This document shows, piece after piece, positions 53,336-63,797 of a stretch of 64,000 bases of DNA. Each line of letters starts with the position of its first letter. Within the stretch, counting starts at the first letter, position 1. Made by a program: the position numbers and the translations under genes. The stretch is from contig JASHNW010000040.1 in assembly GCA_030041435.1 (NCBI GenBank), positions 1 to 64,000 of the forward strand, read 5' to 3'. The DNA is from Acidobacteriaceae bacterium (lineage in GTDB: Bacteria > Acidobacteriota > Terriglobia > Terriglobales > Acidobacteriaceae). The notes beneath the pieces are model-generated. The model was not told the origin of the DNA. It saw only the letters and a list, made by a program, of their open reading frames with translations, and ran no database searches.

Positions 53336-54241
53336 TTAGTTCGTTCTTTCCACCAGGTAGCGGGCGAGGGCTTTGAGCCCTGCGGCGGCGTCGCCGCAGG
53401 GTTCGAGGGCGGCGAAGGCTTCCGCGATGAGCCGGTTTGCGTCGCGGCGCGAGGCCTCCATGCCGAAGACAGCGGGCCAGGTGGCTTTGTCGCTGGCTAC
53501 GTCTTTGCCGGCGGTCTTGCCGAGGTGCTCGGAATCCTGGGTCAGGTCGAGAATGTCGTCGACGATCTGGAAGGCGAGGCCGGCTTTGCTGCCGAACTCG
53601 GTGAGACGCTTCTGGTCCTCGGCATCGGCGCCGGCGTAGACGCCGCCCGCGACGATGCTGACGCGGATGAGGGCGCCGGTCTTGGCGCGGTGAATGGCCT
53701 GGACCATTTCCGCGGTGGGTTTGGTGTGCTCGCCTTCGAGGTCGAGGACCTGGCCGCCGATCATGCCTTCCACGGTGCCAGTGGCGTCGGCGATGAGGCC
53801 GACGATTTTGACGGCGCGGTCGGCGGGGCATGGCATGGCGGCCAGCGTCTGGTAAGCGAGCGTCTGCAGGGCATCGCCGGCCAGGATGGCGATGGCTTCG
53901 CCGAAAGCGACGTGGCAGGTGGGCTTGCCGCGGCGCAGGTCGTCGTTGTCGAGAGCGGGGAGGTCGTCGTGGATGAGGGAGTAGGTGTGGAGCATCTCGA
54001 TGGCCGCGCCGAGGTCTTCGATGCCTGGCGGGAAGCCGGAGGCGCCGTGGGCGGTGCGGATGGTGCGCGCGGCTTCCATGGCCAGGATCGGCCGCAGCCG
54101 CTTGCCGCCGGCGAAGACGCTGTGGCGCATGGCTCCGTGAATGGACGCAGGAACCTGTGCGACCGGCGGGAGCAGGCGCTCGAGCGCACGGTCGGTACGC
54201 TCCACGCCCTCGCGGATGAGGGATTTCACGTCGACTGACAT
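53336..54241 (-). CDS. ispA: Farnesyl diphosphate synthase (polyprenyl synthetase)
   Basis: 301 residues from ATG 54241. The first Asp-rich motif is DDLPALD (92-98), the second DDILD (228-232), with GGKRLRP and the residues MLHTYSLIH before the first motif, the pattern of bacterial IspA-type FPP synthases. It condenses IPP with DMAPP and GPP to farnesyl diphosphate for quinone, hopanoid and undecaprenyl lipid synthesis. It begins 5 bp after the membrane-protein gene upstream, so it is the last gene of that operon. Confidence 0.92.
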   Translation of the reverse strand: MSVDVKSLIREGVERTDRALERLLPPVAQVPASIHGAMRHSVFAGGKRLRPILAMEAARTIRTAHGASGFPPGIEDLGAAIEMLHTYSLIHDDLPALDNDDLRRGKPTCHVAFGEAIAILAGDALQTLAYQTLAAMPCPADRAVKIVGLIADATGTVEGMIGGQVLDLEGEHTKPTAEMVQAIHRAKTGALIRVSIVAGGVYAGADAEDQKRLTEFGSKAGLAFQIVDDILDLTQDSEHLGKTAGKDVASDKATWPAVFGMEASRRDANRLIAEAFAALEPCGDAAAGLKALARYLVERTN

Positions 54242-54246
54242 TCCCA

Positions 54247-56007
54247 TCATGATAGCCGAGCGACGGGGAGCTTCCGCTCGAGGAAGCCGAGCGCGGCGAG
54301 GAGCAAAAGGGCCAGGGCACTGATGCAGCGGCCGGCGATGACGTCGCGGGTGGTGGTCCAGTCGACGGTGACGTCGACTTTGCCCGCATGCACGGGAACC
54401 GCGGTCAGGCCGTAGGTGCGCTCGGCAAGCGCGGTTGCAGGCTGGCCGTTGACGGCAACTTTCCAGGCGGGATAGCTGCGCAGACGGAGGACGAGGTAGC
54501 CGTCGCGATCCGCGACGCCGGAGAACTGCTTGTGCTCGGGCAGGTAGAGATTGGCAGCAAAGCGGCCGGAGCAGCGGCTCGCATCGCCATCCCAGGCGGG
54601 AGCGATGGCGGCGCCGCTTTGGCCGGACTGATGCGGAGGAGTGTCGAGGAGGCAGGTGGCCGGAATTCTGCGATCGACGAGCGCGTACTGGACGCCCGGC
54701 GGACCGTACTCACGCATTCCGTCCAGCCCTGCGTCCGCGTAAAAGGCATCGATGGTTCTGGCCAGGTTGCGGTGGCATTCCAGGTACCAGTAACGGCCCG
54801 CGGCCATGCTGGTGAGCAGACAGGCAGCGGCGCAGGCGGCCACGACGGCGATGCGGAAGCCGGGCCTGTCGACCCAAACGGCCGCGGCAAAGAAGATGGC
54901 CATGGGCGGTTCGAGAACCAGCAGCCAGCGCCAGGGAAACTGCAGAAGCCTCCATTGGGGCAGTGCGTTCCAGAGGGGCAGCGAAATGGGGAGCTGCAGC
55001 AGCAGAACGGCGATGGGGATGAGGAGGAGCGGCAGGGACCAGCGGAGTTCGCGCGGGAATGTGCCGCGCAGCAGCGCGACGAGGGCGCCGGCGAGGGCGA
55101 CTCCGAGCATGAGGACGGCCAGCCAGGAGATTTGCCGCAGCATGACGTCGTGAGCGAAGAGGGTCTTGTCTGCGTGGCGGGCGAAGAGCCAGCCGTTTTC
55201 GATGAGGTAGTGGTAGTTGGTTGTCGCGTAACGGAGATCGATCCAGCGCCGCTCCCACACGGCAGGCAGCAGATAGATGGCGGCCAGGCCATAACCCAAT
55301 GCCGCAGCAGCGCCGGCGCGGACGAGGGGAGCCGGCGACTTTTGAAGGAACGCAGCCAGCAGCGCGACGGTCGAGAGCAGATAGCCAGCCATGACGCCGA
55401 CCGGTCCGTTGCTGAGACAAGCTCCCGCAAAGACGAGGGCGAGGGGCAGGGTGGATCCGTCGAAGGCGCGCTTCCAGAGCGGGCCGGAGGGGTTGCGGCT
55501 GCGCAGCAGAAAGAGGAGCAGGAGGGGAATCCAGAAGCCGCCGGTGAGCTCGGCGTACGCGCCACGGCGGTATGCGGTGAAGAGCGCGTAGCCGAGAAAG
55601 ATGGAGGCGCAGCCGGCCAGGGTGGCCGGACCTTCAGCAAGCATGGCGCGGGCCAGCATGCGGTTGGCGAGGCCGGTGGCGGCCAGCTGGAGGAAGACGA
55701 AAGCGACGGGGACCCAAAGCCACGGGAGCAGCAAACCGAGGATGGCTCCTTCGACCCAGGTGAGCGGGGGATAGAACATGAAGCGGGGCTCGCCGGCGCC
55801 GAGGTTGGGAGCGTTGGCCCAGTGCGGGTTGGGCACGCCGAGGACGATGGAGCGCTGCGCATCGAGCCAGGAGACGAAGTGGAAATAGAAATCGCCGGCG
55901 CAGGAGGGGCCGCGCGCGACCATGGGAGCGACGGCGATGGCGGCGGCCAGCACGACGACGGCCGGTCCTCGGCACTTCTTCCATCGCCGCGAAGACTTCT
56001 GCTCCAT
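54247..56007 (-). CDS. Polytopic membrane protein, paralogue 1 (YfhO-like / GT-C-type)
   Basis: 586 residues with about eleven hydrophobic segments. Near the N-terminus is GPSCAGDFYFHFVSWLDAQRS and PHWANAPNLGAGEPRFMFYP, in the position of the acidic first periplasmic loop of GT-C glycosyltransferases. The C-terminal about 150 residues are periplasmic and beta-rich (LVLRLRSYPAWKVAVNGQPA), as in YfhO-like proteins. It probably moves sugar from a polyprenyl carrier; the exact reaction is unknown. The next gene upstream encodes a clear paralogue. Confidence 0.72.
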   Translation of the reverse strand: MEQKSSRRWKKCRGPAVVVLAAAIAVAPMVARGPSCAGDFYFHFVSWLDAQRSIVLGVPNPHWANAPNLGAGEPRFMFYPPLTWVEGAILGLLLPWLWVPVAFVFLQLAATGLANRMLARAMLAEGPATLAGCASIFLGYALFTAYRRGAYAELTGGFWIPLLLLFLLRSRNPSGPLWKRAFDGSTLPLALVFAGACLSNGPVGVMAGYLLSTVALLAAFLQKSPAPLVRAGAAAALGYGLAAIYLLPAVWERRWIDLRYATTNYHYLIENGWLFARHADKTLFAHDVMLRQISWLAVLMLGVALAGALVALLRGTFPRELRWSLPLLLIPIAVLLLQLPISLPLWNALPQWRLLQFPWRWLLVLEPPMAIFFAAAVWVDRPGFRIAVVAACAAACLLTSMAAGRYWYLECHRNLARTIDAFYADAGLDGMREYGPPGVQYALVDRRIPATCLLDTPPHQSGQSGAAIAPAWDGDASRCSGRFAANLYLPEHKQFSGVADRDGYLVLRLRSYPAWKVAVNGQPATALAERTYGLTAVPVHAGKVDVTVDWTTTRDVIAGRCISALALLLLAALGFLERKLPVARLS

Positions 56008-56144
56008 GCGCGTAGCCCCGTGAAGGCTCCGAGTCAGCTCCCGGCACGTTTGTCAGGGAGCGAACAGGCAGCGGACAAAGCCGCCCTGAGACACGAGCGA
56101 ACTCGTGGCCTGACACGCAACAGGTGCGTCCGGGTGTGCTGCGA

Positions 56145-57929
56145 TCAGGGTAGCGAAAGCTTGCGGCGGCGGCTGATCTGGCGCCAGCGAAAACCCACCA
56201 TGGTAACCAATGCGGCGAGGGACAAAGCGATGCCCGCAGCCTGGTCGCGCGTGGTGTGCCAGCGGACATCGATGCGGTTGGCTCCGGAGTTCAGGGGGAT
56301 GGCCATGAGGCCGTCGGAGCGATGGATGCGGTTCGCGATGACCGAGCCGTTGACGGTGACGCGCCAGGCAGGATAATCCGTGAGGAGGAGGACTGCGTAG
56401 CCGGGCTGGGGAGTGGTGACCACGGCGGTTCGGCGCTCTGCCTGCCAGCACAGGATCTTCACGTGGGCGGGAATCTGCTTCCAGCTTGAGAGAGTGGGAG
56501 ACATCTCATCCGGAAATGACGGCGGAACTTCCGGCACATTCATGACGACGATGGGGCCGGTTTCACCCTCGATTCCCGTGGCGATTCCTGCCGCGGCAGC
56601 GAGATTCACACCTTGCAGCGAGTACTCGTCGGTTCCCTGAAAACCTGAGGAGCGGAAGGTGTCGATCTGGGCCTGCACGTTATCCTCCTCGTCGCAGGCC
56701 TGCCAGAAGAGGGCTGAGGAGAGCGCGGCGGCGGCAGCGGCGAGCACGAGGAGGATGAGAGCGCGGAGGGCAATGGCGCGGCGTGTGGGCGGCCCGGGAC
56801 GCAGGGCCAGGGCAGCCAGCGCGGGGAAGATGAGGGCGAGAATCAGCATCCATCGCCAGGGAAACTGGAGAAACTGCAGCCAGGGGGCATGGCGCCAGAC
56901 GAAATCGCTGAGGGGAAACTGCAGGGCACAGATGGCCGCGGCCGCGACGACCAGGGGCGGCCAGAGAGCGCTGCGGCGGCGGCGCGACAGCCAGGCAGCC
57001 GCCAGGGTGGGAACCATGAGCGAAACCACGATCCACGAAGCCATGCGCAGGATCTGGTTGTGATAGCTGAGGGCGAACAGCTCATCGGGGGAGCGGGGGA
57101 GACCGGCGAGCGAGCCGTGGCCAAACAGGAAGCTGTCCTGGACGCGCATGAGGGGGCCGATGGCGCGGCCGATCTGGACCCACTTCTGTTCGACGATGGC
57201 CGGCACCAGCCAGAAGCCGGCGAGGGCCAGGCCCAGGGGTACGGCGAGGGCAGCGCGCAGGAGCAGGGCCCACGAGCGCTGGCGGATGGCAGCGACGGCG
57301 ACAATGACGGCCAGCATGTAGCAGCCCATGACTCCCGCGGGCGGGTCGCTGAGCCAGGTGGCGGCGACGGCGAGCGCCAGAGGCAGCAACGAGGGGGTGC
57401 GCCGCAGCCCATAGAGCACGAGGAGGGGAATCCAGACGGCAGCGAGCAGCTCGCCCAGGGCTCCGCGCTCATAGAGGACGAAGATCATGTAGGGATTGAG
57501 CACATAGAGGCAGGCGGCGAGGGCGGCGTTGTCGTCGCCCGCCCACTCGCGGGCCATGGCGCGGCAGCTCCAGGCGGCGGCGAGCAGCACCAGCAGCGTA
57601 AAGGCGAGAGGGGTCCACGACCACGGCAGCACAGAACCGAGCGCGGCGCCGAAGAAGCGGGCGAGGGGCGGATAGAAGACGAAGCGCGGCTCGCCGGCGA
57701 GGAAATTCGGAGAGGCGGCCCAGTGCGGGTAGAAGACGCCCTGGCGCCAGCTGCGGGCTACTTCCAGCCAGTTCTGGAAATGAAAATCGAAGTCCTGGCC
57801 GCAGGAGGGGCCGCGCCACGCGAGGGGCAGGACGGTAATGCCGACGACCGCCAGCATGATGGAGCGCCTGCGGATGGCGCGCGTGGCCTCACTCGAGAGG
57901 GTCGCGGGAAAGCGAAAGGAGAACTTCAC
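56145..57929 (-). CDS. Polytopic membrane protein, paralogue 2 (YfhO-like / GT-C-type)
   Basis: 594 residues from GTG 57929, overlapping the acylase stop by 4 bp (GTGA). It shares GPSCGQDFDFHFQNWLEVARS and PHWAASPNFLAGEPRFVFYPP with the next gene and the same multi-helix plan and periplasmic C-terminal domain (VLLLTDYPAWRVTVNGSVI). The two probably arose by tandem duplication and have diverged. The gap to the paralogue is 137 bp and carries a small hairpin (CACGAGCGAACTCGTG at 56094-56109). Confidence 0.72.
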   Translation of the reverse strand: MKFSFRFPATLSSEATRAIRRRSIMLAVVGITVLPLAWRGPSCGQDFDFHFQNWLEVARSWRQGVFYPHWAASPNFLAGEPRFVFYPPLARFFGAALGSVLPWSWTPLAFTLLVLLAAAWSCRAMAREWAGDDNAALAACLYVLNPYMIFVLYERGALGELLAAVWIPLLVLYGLRRTPSLLPLALAVAATWLSDPPAGVMGCYMLAVIVAVAAIRQRSWALLLRAALAVPLGLALAGFWLVPAIVEQKWVQIGRAIGPLMRVQDSFLFGHGSLAGLPRSPDELFALSYHNQILRMASWIVVSLMVPTLAAAWLSRRRRSALWPPLVVAAAAICALQFPLSDFVWRHAPWLQFLQFPWRWMLILALIFPALAALALRPGPPTRRAIALRALILLVLAAAAAALSSALFWQACDEEDNVQAQIDTFRSSGFQGTDEYSLQGVNLAAAAGIATGIEGETGPIVVMNVPEVPPSFPDEMSPTLSSWKQIPAHVKILCWQAERRTAVVTTPQPGYAVLLLTDYPAWRVTVNGSVIANRIHRSDGLMAIPLNSGANRIDVRWHTTRDQAAGIALSLAALVTMVGFRWRQISRRRKLSLP

Positions 57930-60361
57930 GGCTCCAGCCGCAGGGTGTGCACGGTTGCGGCGGTGACCGCCTGATCGGTGAACGGCAGCACAAAGGTTGT
58001 GCCGCCGTACCAGTACGGCCACTGGTCGCGATAGTACGGGCTGAGCGGATTGCCGGACTGGCCCATGACGATATTCTCGGTGGCCGCGTCCACGCTGCTC
58101 CAGTCGATGGTGAAGCGCTGGGATGGACCAAAAGTGCGGCCCACCTGCTTGACGGTGGTGCCGTCGCCGGACTGCGGCTGCACGCCGGTTCCGGTCCAGT
58201 CTTTAAACCAGGGCAGGAGGCCGAAGAGGGGATGCTCGATGTCGACCGGATGCGCGTAGCCGTAGCGCCACAGGCGCAGGTCAGAGGGCGCATGCGCCTG
58301 ATCGATGCCCTGGCGGACGAGGCCGGCGAGAAAGTCGTCCCAGCTTGCATAGTGCGGGGGGAGCCATGCGGGCGGCTCGTTCATGAGAATCTGCTCGCCG
58401 GCGTAAGTGCTCGCCGCCCAGTTGTAGAGCGTCCATTCGTCGCCGAGTTTGGGGCGCAGGATCATGGGCCAGAAAACGGCTTTGGCGGCGTTGACGATGG
58501 CCGCGGGCGCGGAGTCGATGCTCACCGAGCCGTCCCAGGTGCGCAACAGGTCGGCGGCCTGGCGCAGGCGCGCGTCGGTCTGGCCGGCGTGGTCGATGCC
58601 GTAGGCGAGGCGCTGGGCGATTTCCTGATCGACCTCGGAATAGATGTCGGTCTGCAGGGTCAGCATGTCGTGCTGGGTCAGCTTCTGCTTGGGCTCGAGC
58701 CACTTCCAGATGCGCTCGTTGCGATAAGGCTCGGCCCACTCGAGGGTGAGAGGCGTGGGGTAGTTGTCCGGGGTGACGCGGGCGTTGGCCGTAGCCAGGA
58801 TGCCGTCGGGCGGATCGTACCCGGAGGGGAGCTGATCGAAGGGGATGAATCCCTGCCACTCATGCTGGTTGTCGGCGATGGGCACGCCGGCGAGGCCGCC
58901 GGGGCGCAGAGGAATGAGGCCGACGGCCTGGTAACCGATGTTGCCCTGATCGTCGGCGTAGACGACGTTCTGCGTCGGTCCCCACCACTGGCTGAGGGCA
59001 TTGCGAAAATCGGTCCAGTTCTGCGCGGTGTCGAGAGCGAAGAGGGGAAGGCCGGCGGCCTTTGGGTCGTAGACGGCCCAGCGCAGGACCAGCACGCGCT
59101 GCTCGCCGTGGATGAGCGGCGAGATGACGACGCCGCGATCAGTGCGCTCGACGTCCACGGTGACGTCGCGCCCAAAGCGGACCTGGATGGTCTCCGGGTC
59201 GTGTTCGAAGGCGTGCCAGGCGCCATCGACGCCCTGGTATTCACCCTGTGCGTTGATCTTCTCAACGTAGAGGTCCTGGGTGTCGCCGTAGAGCGCGGTG
59301 AACCCCCAGGCGATGTGCTCGTTGTGGCCGGCGACGACGAGGGGAATGCCGGGCACGCTGACGCCGGTGACGTGCAGGCCGGGAGCTTCGAGGTCATTCT
59401 CGTACCAGAGATCGGGAATCTGATGGGGCAGGTGCATGTCGTTGGAGAGCATGGCCTGGCCGCTGGCGGTGCGCGATCCGGAGACGACCCATTCATTCGA
59501 GCCGGGATTGCAGCCGAGGCACGCGGCGCGCTGGCCGGTAAGCGCGGGCAGACCCAGCAGATTCGTGTTCAGCCAACCGGTTTGCGATTCGTCCAGGGGA
59601 ACGTCTGGGATGGCCTGGCCGGGCGCGGTGATGGGCGGCTGAGTGGAAATGGGGGGATGGTCGCGCCAGGAACCGGTGGGATACAAATCGGCAGCGAGGG
59701 TGGGGCCGAGGCGCCGGGTGATGCGTTCGCGCTCCAGCTTCTCGGGCCACTGGGTGTCGAGCAACTGCACCATGCTCATGGCCACCAGCATGGAATCGAC
59801 GGGCTGCCAGGGTTTGGGCCGGTACATGAGCAGGCGAAATTCGGGGGGAAGATCGTCCTGGTGGGAAGCGATGTAGGCGTTGACGCCGTGCGCGTAGTCG
59901 TCGAGGTAGCGGCGGTCGCGGTCGTCGAGCGTGGAGGTAAGCCGCTCTGCCGTGGCGCGCATAGCGAGGACGCGCTGCATGCGGTCGTGGGCGACGAGCC
60001 GGGGCCCGAGAATTTCCGCGGCCTCGCCGGCGGCCATGCGGCGCGCCATATCCAGCTCCCAGAGGCGGTCCTGGGCGGTGACGTAGCCCTGGGCAAAGAG
60101 GAGATCGTCGAGGTCGGCGGCTTCGATGTGGGGAACGCCGTGCGGGTCGCGGCGCACCATCACGGGCGCGCTGAGGCCGGAGAGGACGATGCGGCCGTCC
60201 AGCTGGGGCAGCGAGGACTGCATTTTGTGCCTGAGCCAGACGCCGGCGGTAAGCGCCGAACCCGCCAGCGCCACGAGCAGCAGCGCCAGCAGGATGAGCA
60301 GCACGCGGAGAACGGGATGCCCGCGCTCCTCTTCGACTTCTACGTTGCGTCCGAGACCCAT
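57926..60361 (-). CDS. Penicillin acylase-family Ntn hydrolase
   Basis: 811 residues. An N-terminal transmembrane or signal segment (about 18-41) leads to an alpha chain with RDPHGVPHIEAADLDDLLFAQGYVTAQDRLWE. The spacer ends at GCNPGS, making Ser288 in GSNEWVV the likely N-terminal nucleophile of the beta chain after self-cleavage. The beta chain has TASGQAMLSNDMHLPHQIP and VAGHNEHIAWGFT. Such periplasmic enzymes hydrolyse amides, including beta-lactam side chains or acyl-homoserine lactones. It is first in a four-gene operon with two membrane proteins and ispA. Confidence 0.88.
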   Translation of the reverse strand: MGLGRNVEVEEERGHPVLRVLLILLALLLVALAGSALTAGVWLRHKMQSSLPQLDGRIVLSGLSAPVMVRRDPHGVPHIEAADLDDLLFAQGYVTAQDRLWELDMARRMAAGEAAEILGPRLVAHDRMQRVLAMRATAERLTSTLDDRDRRYLDDYAHGVNAYIASHQDDLPPEFRLLMYRPKPWQPVDSMLVAMSMVQLLDTQWPEKLERERITRRLGPTLAADLYPTGSWRDHPPISTQPPITAPGQAIPDVPLDESQTGWLNTNLLGLPALTGQRAACLGCNPGSNEWVVSGSRTASGQAMLSNDMHLPHQIPDLWYENDLEAPGLHVTGVSVPGIPLVVAGHNEHIAWGFTALYGDTQDLYVEKINAQGEYQGVDGAWHAFEHDPETIQVRFGRDVTVDVERTDRGVVISPLIHGEQRVLVLRWAVYDPKAAGLPLFALDTAQNWTDFRNALSQWWGPTQNVVYADDQGNIGYQAVGLIPLRPGGLAGVPIADNQHEWQGFIPFDQLPSGYDPPDGILATANARVTPDNYPTPLTLEWAEPYRNERIWKWLEPKQKLTQHDMLTLQTDIYSEVDQEIAQRLAYGIDHAGQTDARLRQAADLLRTWDGSVSIDSAPAAIVNAAKAVFWPMILRPKLGDEWTLYNWAASTYAGEQILMNEPPAWLPPHYASWDDFLAGLVRQGIDQAHAPSDLRLWRYGYAHPVDIEHPLFGLLPWFKDWTGTGVQPQSGDGTTVKQVGRTFGPSQRFTIDWSSVDAATENIVMGQSGNPLSPYYRDQWPYWYGGTTFVLPFTDQAVTAATVHTLRLEP

Positions 60362-60414
60362 TCCGGGTTCATTGTCTCAAAGAGGAGCGCCGGTTGTTGG
60401 CCGTTTGCAGAGGA

Positions 60415-61011
60415 CTACATGGAGCCGGACTGTCGGCTGGCGGGGGGCACGATGCCGTTCATGCGCAGATACTCGACCATCTGGCCGTAGTGATCCATGG
60501 AGTGAGCGATGCAGAAGGCGGCCATCGAGGTGTGGGTCATCTTATACTGCGCGGGGCCGGGCAGGGACATGAAGGCGTTCTCCGGGGTGATGGTGCCGAT
60601 GGCCGCATGCGCGTAGGCGTACGAAGCCTTCAGCGCGGCGACGAGGTCGTCTTTGGTCTTGAGGGCTTCGATGGTTTTGCGGTCGACAGCGCCGGGGACG
60701 CCCCAGCCGTGGAAGAACTCGTAGTTGGATTCGGTGAGGTGCTTTACCTGCTGGGCAAAGGTGCGCACGCCGGTGTACAGACCGATGGTGGGGGACGGCG
60801 CAAAGTCGTATTTGTCGGCGGGCATGGCCTCAGCGGCGCCCACCACCTGGCTCTCCATGATGCTGAGCACGGCGTTGAGCGAATCGGCGGGGGCAATGAG
60901 CGAGGGCGTGAAGGGTTTTTGGCTGCTGGCTGCTCCCTCCTGGGCAAAGGCAATCGCTGGCCCGGCCAGCGCTAAACAAAGTCCCATACACATCAACCGG
61001 CGCAGATGCAT
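60415..61011 (-). CDS. Exported DinB-family protein
   Basis: 198 residues from ATG 61011, with a signal peptide (RRLMCMGLCLALAGPAIAFAQ). The four-helix DinB/YfiT-like domain shows the metal-type His positions in FAQQVKHLTESNYEFFHG and FCIAHSMDHYGQMVEYLRMNG. DinB-fold proteins are often thiol-dependent metalloenzymes; the role of exported versions is unknown. It lies 53 bp before the acylase operon in the same direction and may be its first gene. Confidence 0.82.
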   Translation of the reverse strand: MHLRRLMCMGLCLALAGPAIAFAQEGAASSQKPFTPSLIAPADSLNAVLSIMESQVVGAAEAMPADKYDFAPSPTIGLYTGVRTFAQQVKHLTESNYEFFHGWGVPGAVDRKTIEALKTKDDLVAALKASYAYAHAAIGTITPENAFMSLPGPAQYKMTHTSMAAFCIAHSMDHYGQMVEYLRMNGIVPPASRQSGSM

Positions 61012-61119
61012 AGACGAATCTCCTTGCAGGCGGCTCGTGGCCGCGCGCCCCAAGGCTACCAGAAGTTTGCGAAGGCTTTGTCACCGGGGGGGATGGGAAG
61101 CAGTGCTCATAATGAAGGT

Positions 61120-62061
61120 ATGGCGTCTCTGGTGTCGCGCCCGGAACTGGAATCGATGCTGAGCGCGATGGCACAGCAGGTGGCCGACCCACGCGCCGGG
61201 CTGTTCGGCCCGGGGTCGGTGACGTGGAAGATGAACCGCGAAGCGGCGTTGTTTCTGGGCGCGGGGCGGGCGGCGCTGCTGCAGCTGGCGCATCCGTGGG
61301 TGGCTGCGGCCATCGCCGAACACTCCACGGTGATGGATCGCCCGATTGTGCGCTTTCACAATACGTTCCGCATCGTCTACACGATGGTTTACGGGAGCGT
61401 GGGGCAGGCTTTTGAGGCGGCTCGCCGGCTGCACACGCTGCACACCGGCATCCAGGGAGAATTGCCGGAGGCGGTGGGGGCGTGGCCGCAGTCGGCGCAC
61501 TACGAGGCGAACGAGGTGGCGGCGCTGCGCTGGGTGTGGGCGACGCTGGTTGAGTCCGCGGTGCTGGCCTACACAACGGTGCTGCCGCTCTCTGCCGCCG
61601 AGCGCGAGCGGTACTACGGAGAGATGAAGACGTTTGCCGCGCTGTTCGGGCTGGCCGCCGGCGCGCTGCCGACGGACTGGGAGGCGTTCAACAGCTATTG
61701 CGGGGAGATGTTCGATTCCGGCGAGCTGGGGGTGAGCGCTGCTTCGCGGGGCATGGGCCAGAGGATCCTCTCCGGCGCGGGGTCGTGGATTCGGCCTCCG
61801 CACTGGTATCGCGCGCTGACGGCGGCGTGGATGCCGCCGCGGCTGCGCGAAGGCTTTGGACTGGCGGCGGACGAGGGCGCTGCCGAACGCGCGCGCCGCT
61901 GGCTGCCGCGCGTCTACAGGGCGCTGCCCGGCTCGGTACGGTTTGCGGGGCCGTACCAGGAGGCGCAGGCGCGGTTGCGCGGGCGGCCGGCGAGCTGGCT
62001 GGCGCGACGCAGCAATTGCTTCTGGATCGGACAGCCGGAAATGCCGTTTGCCGGGCAGTAA
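61120..62061 (+). CDS. DUF2236 (MpaB/latex-clearing-type) oxygenase-like protein
   Basis: 313 residues from ATG 61120 (an upstream ATG at 61093 is possible). DUF2236 hallmarks are [40 protein letters not shown], with the axial-type His in QLAHPW, then [24 protein letters not shown] and [20 protein letters not shown]. Relatives are haem-dependent oxygenases (Lcp, MpaB). The substrate is unknown. It lies 77 bp before hutU in the same direction, so it may be co-transcribed with histidine-degradation genes. Confidence 0.8.
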   Translation: MASLVSRPELESMLSAMAQQVADPRAGLFGPGSVTWKMNREAALFLGAGRAALLQLAHPWVAAAIAEHSTVMDRPIVRFHNTFRIVYTMVYGSVGQAFEAARRLHTLHTGIQGELPEAVGAWPQSAHYEANEVAALRWVWATLVESAVLAYTTVLPLSAAERERYYGEMKTFAALFGLAAGALPTDWEAFNSYCGEMFDSGELGVSAASRGMGQRILSGAGSWIRPPHWYRALTAAWMPPRLREGFGLAADEGAAERARRWLPRVYRALPGSVRFAGPYQEAQARLRGRPASWLARRSNCFWIGQPEMPFAGQ

Positions 62062-62138
62062 TGTGGAGCCTGGCCGCGCAGGCCGGCCAGCGGCGCGGGC
62101 CATTTACCCTGCGTGGTACATTCGGAGCCATCGAGAGC

Positions 62139-63797
62139 ATGAGCCAGACGGAACAACTGATCCGCGCGCCGCGCGGGAATACGCGAACCGCTCGCGGCTG
62201 GATTCAGGAAGCGGCGAAGCGGATGCTGATGAACAATCTCGACCCAGCGGTAGCGGAGAAGCCCGCGGAGCTGATTGTCTATGGCGGACGCGGGAAGGCG
62301 GCACGCAACTGGGAGTGTTTCCACAGGATCGTGGAGACGCTGGATCGGCTCGAAAACAATCAGACGCTGCTCATCCAGTCGGGCAAGCCGGTGGCGGTGC
62401 TGGAGACGCAGCGGCTGGCGCCGCGGGTGCTGATTGCCAACTCGAATCTGGTGCCGCACTGGGCGACGTGGGAAGAATTCGACCGGCTGGATCGCGCGGG
62501 GCTGATGATGTATGGGCAGATGACCGCGGGGTCGTGGATCTATATCGGCACGCAGGGAATTTTGCAGGGCACCTACGAGACTTTTCAGGGCGCGGCGCAG
62601 CGGTACTTCAATAACACGCTGGCGGGAACGATCACGGTGACGGCGGGGCTGGGCGGCATGGGCGGCGCGCAGCCGCTGGCGGTGAAGCTGGCGGGGGGCG
62701 TGAGCATTTGCGTGGAGGTGGATCCGCGGCGCATCGAGCGAAGGCTGGCGACGCGCTATCTGGACCAGGCGACGGGGTCGCTGGAGGAAGCCATCGCCGC
62801 GGCACGCACGGCGAAGGCGGCGCGGCAGGCGGTGTCCATCGGATTGATGGGCAATGCCGCTGAGGTGCTGCCGCGCATGGTGGAACTGGGATTCACACCG
62901 GATCTGGTGACGGACCAGACGAGCGCGCACGATCCGCTGTGGGGCTATCTGCCCATTGCGCGCGCCGATGAGGACCTGAACACGCTGCGCGCGAAGGATC
63001 CCGAGGCGTATACAAGACGCGTGCAAAGCTCCATTGCCGCGCACGTTGAGGCGATGCTGACGATGCAGAAGCGCGGGGCAGTCGCCTTCGATTACGGCAA
63101 CAATCTGCGCACCCAGGCGCAGATTGCGGGCGTGGCGGAGGCATTTTCCTATCCTGGATTTGTGCCCGCGTTTATTCGCGATTCGTTCTGCGAAGGGCGC
63201 GGGCCGTTTCGCTGGGTTGCGCTGTCGGGCGATGCGGCGGACATTGCGGCGACGGACGCCGCGCTGCTGCGGCTCTTCCCGGAAGATGAGCGCCTGCATC
63301 GGTGGCTGACCTACGCTGCCGATCAGATTGCGTTTCAGGGGTTGCCGGCGCGCATCTGCTGGCTGGGCTACGGGCAGCGCGACCGCGCCGGGCTGCTGTT
63401 CAACGAGATGGTGCGCGACGGACGGCTGCAGGCGCCGATCGTGATCGGGCGCGACCATCTGGATGCGGGGTCGGTGGCCAGCCCGTTTCGCGAGACGGAG
63501 GCGATGCTGGACGGGTCGGACGCGGTATCGGACTGGCCGCTGCTGAACTTTGCGACGGGCATCGCCAGCGGCGCTTCGTGGATGAGCTTCCACCACGGGG
63601 GCGGCGTGGGCATGGGCTACAGCCAGCACGCGGGGCTGGTGGCGGTGGCCGACGGCAGCGACGAAGCCGAGGAGCGGCTGCGGCTGTGTTTGCGAAACGA
63701 CCCGGCGCTGGGCGTCGTCCGCCACGCCGACGCCGGGTACGACAGGGCCGTGGCCGTGGCGCGGGAGCGCGGGCTGGATTTGCCGAGTTTGCGATGA
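62139..63797 (+). CDS. hutU: Urocanate hydratase
   Basis: 552 residues, close to the usual 550-560. The NAD-binding signature is [16 protein letters not shown], preceded by [13 protein letters not shown] and [15 protein letters not shown]. The active-site region includes [16 protein letters not shown]-like ([16 protein letters not shown]) and the conserved Cys in that loop, with [15 protein letters not shown] near the end. It hydrates urocanate to 4-imidazolone-5-propanoate, step two of histidine degradation. It overlaps hutI by 4 bp. Confidence 0.96.
   Translation: MSQTEQLIRAPRGNTRTARGWIQEAAKRMLMNNLDPAVAEKPAELIVYGGRGKAARNWECFHRIVETLDRLENNQTLLIQSGKPVAVLETQRLAPRVLIANSNLVPHWATWEEFDRLDRAGLMMYGQMTAGSWIYIGTQGILQGTYETFQGAAQRYFNNTLAGTITVTAGLGGMGGAQPLAVKLAGGVSICVEVDPRRIERRLATRYLDQATGSLEEAIAAARTAKAARQAVSIGLMGNAAEVLPRMVELGFTPDLVTDQTSAHDPLWGYLPIARADEDLNTLRAKDPEAYTRRVQSSIAAHVEAMLTMQKRGAVAFDYGNNLRTQAQIAGVAEAFSYPGFVPAFIRDSFCEGRGPFRWVALSGDAADIAATDAALLRLFPEDERLHRWLTYAADQIAFQGLPARICWLGYGQRDRAGLLFNEMVRDGRLQAPIVIGRDHLDAGSVASPFRETEAMLDGSDAVSDWPLLNFATGIASGASWMSFHHGGGVGMGYSQHAGLVAVADGSDEAEERLRLCLRNDPALGVVRHADAGYDRAVAVARERGLDLPSLR

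Noticed and set aside
53099-54238. 379-residue frame opposite the FPP synthase
   Set aside because: Shadow of ispA, with Gly/Ala/Asp-rich low-complexity sequence and no ribosome site.
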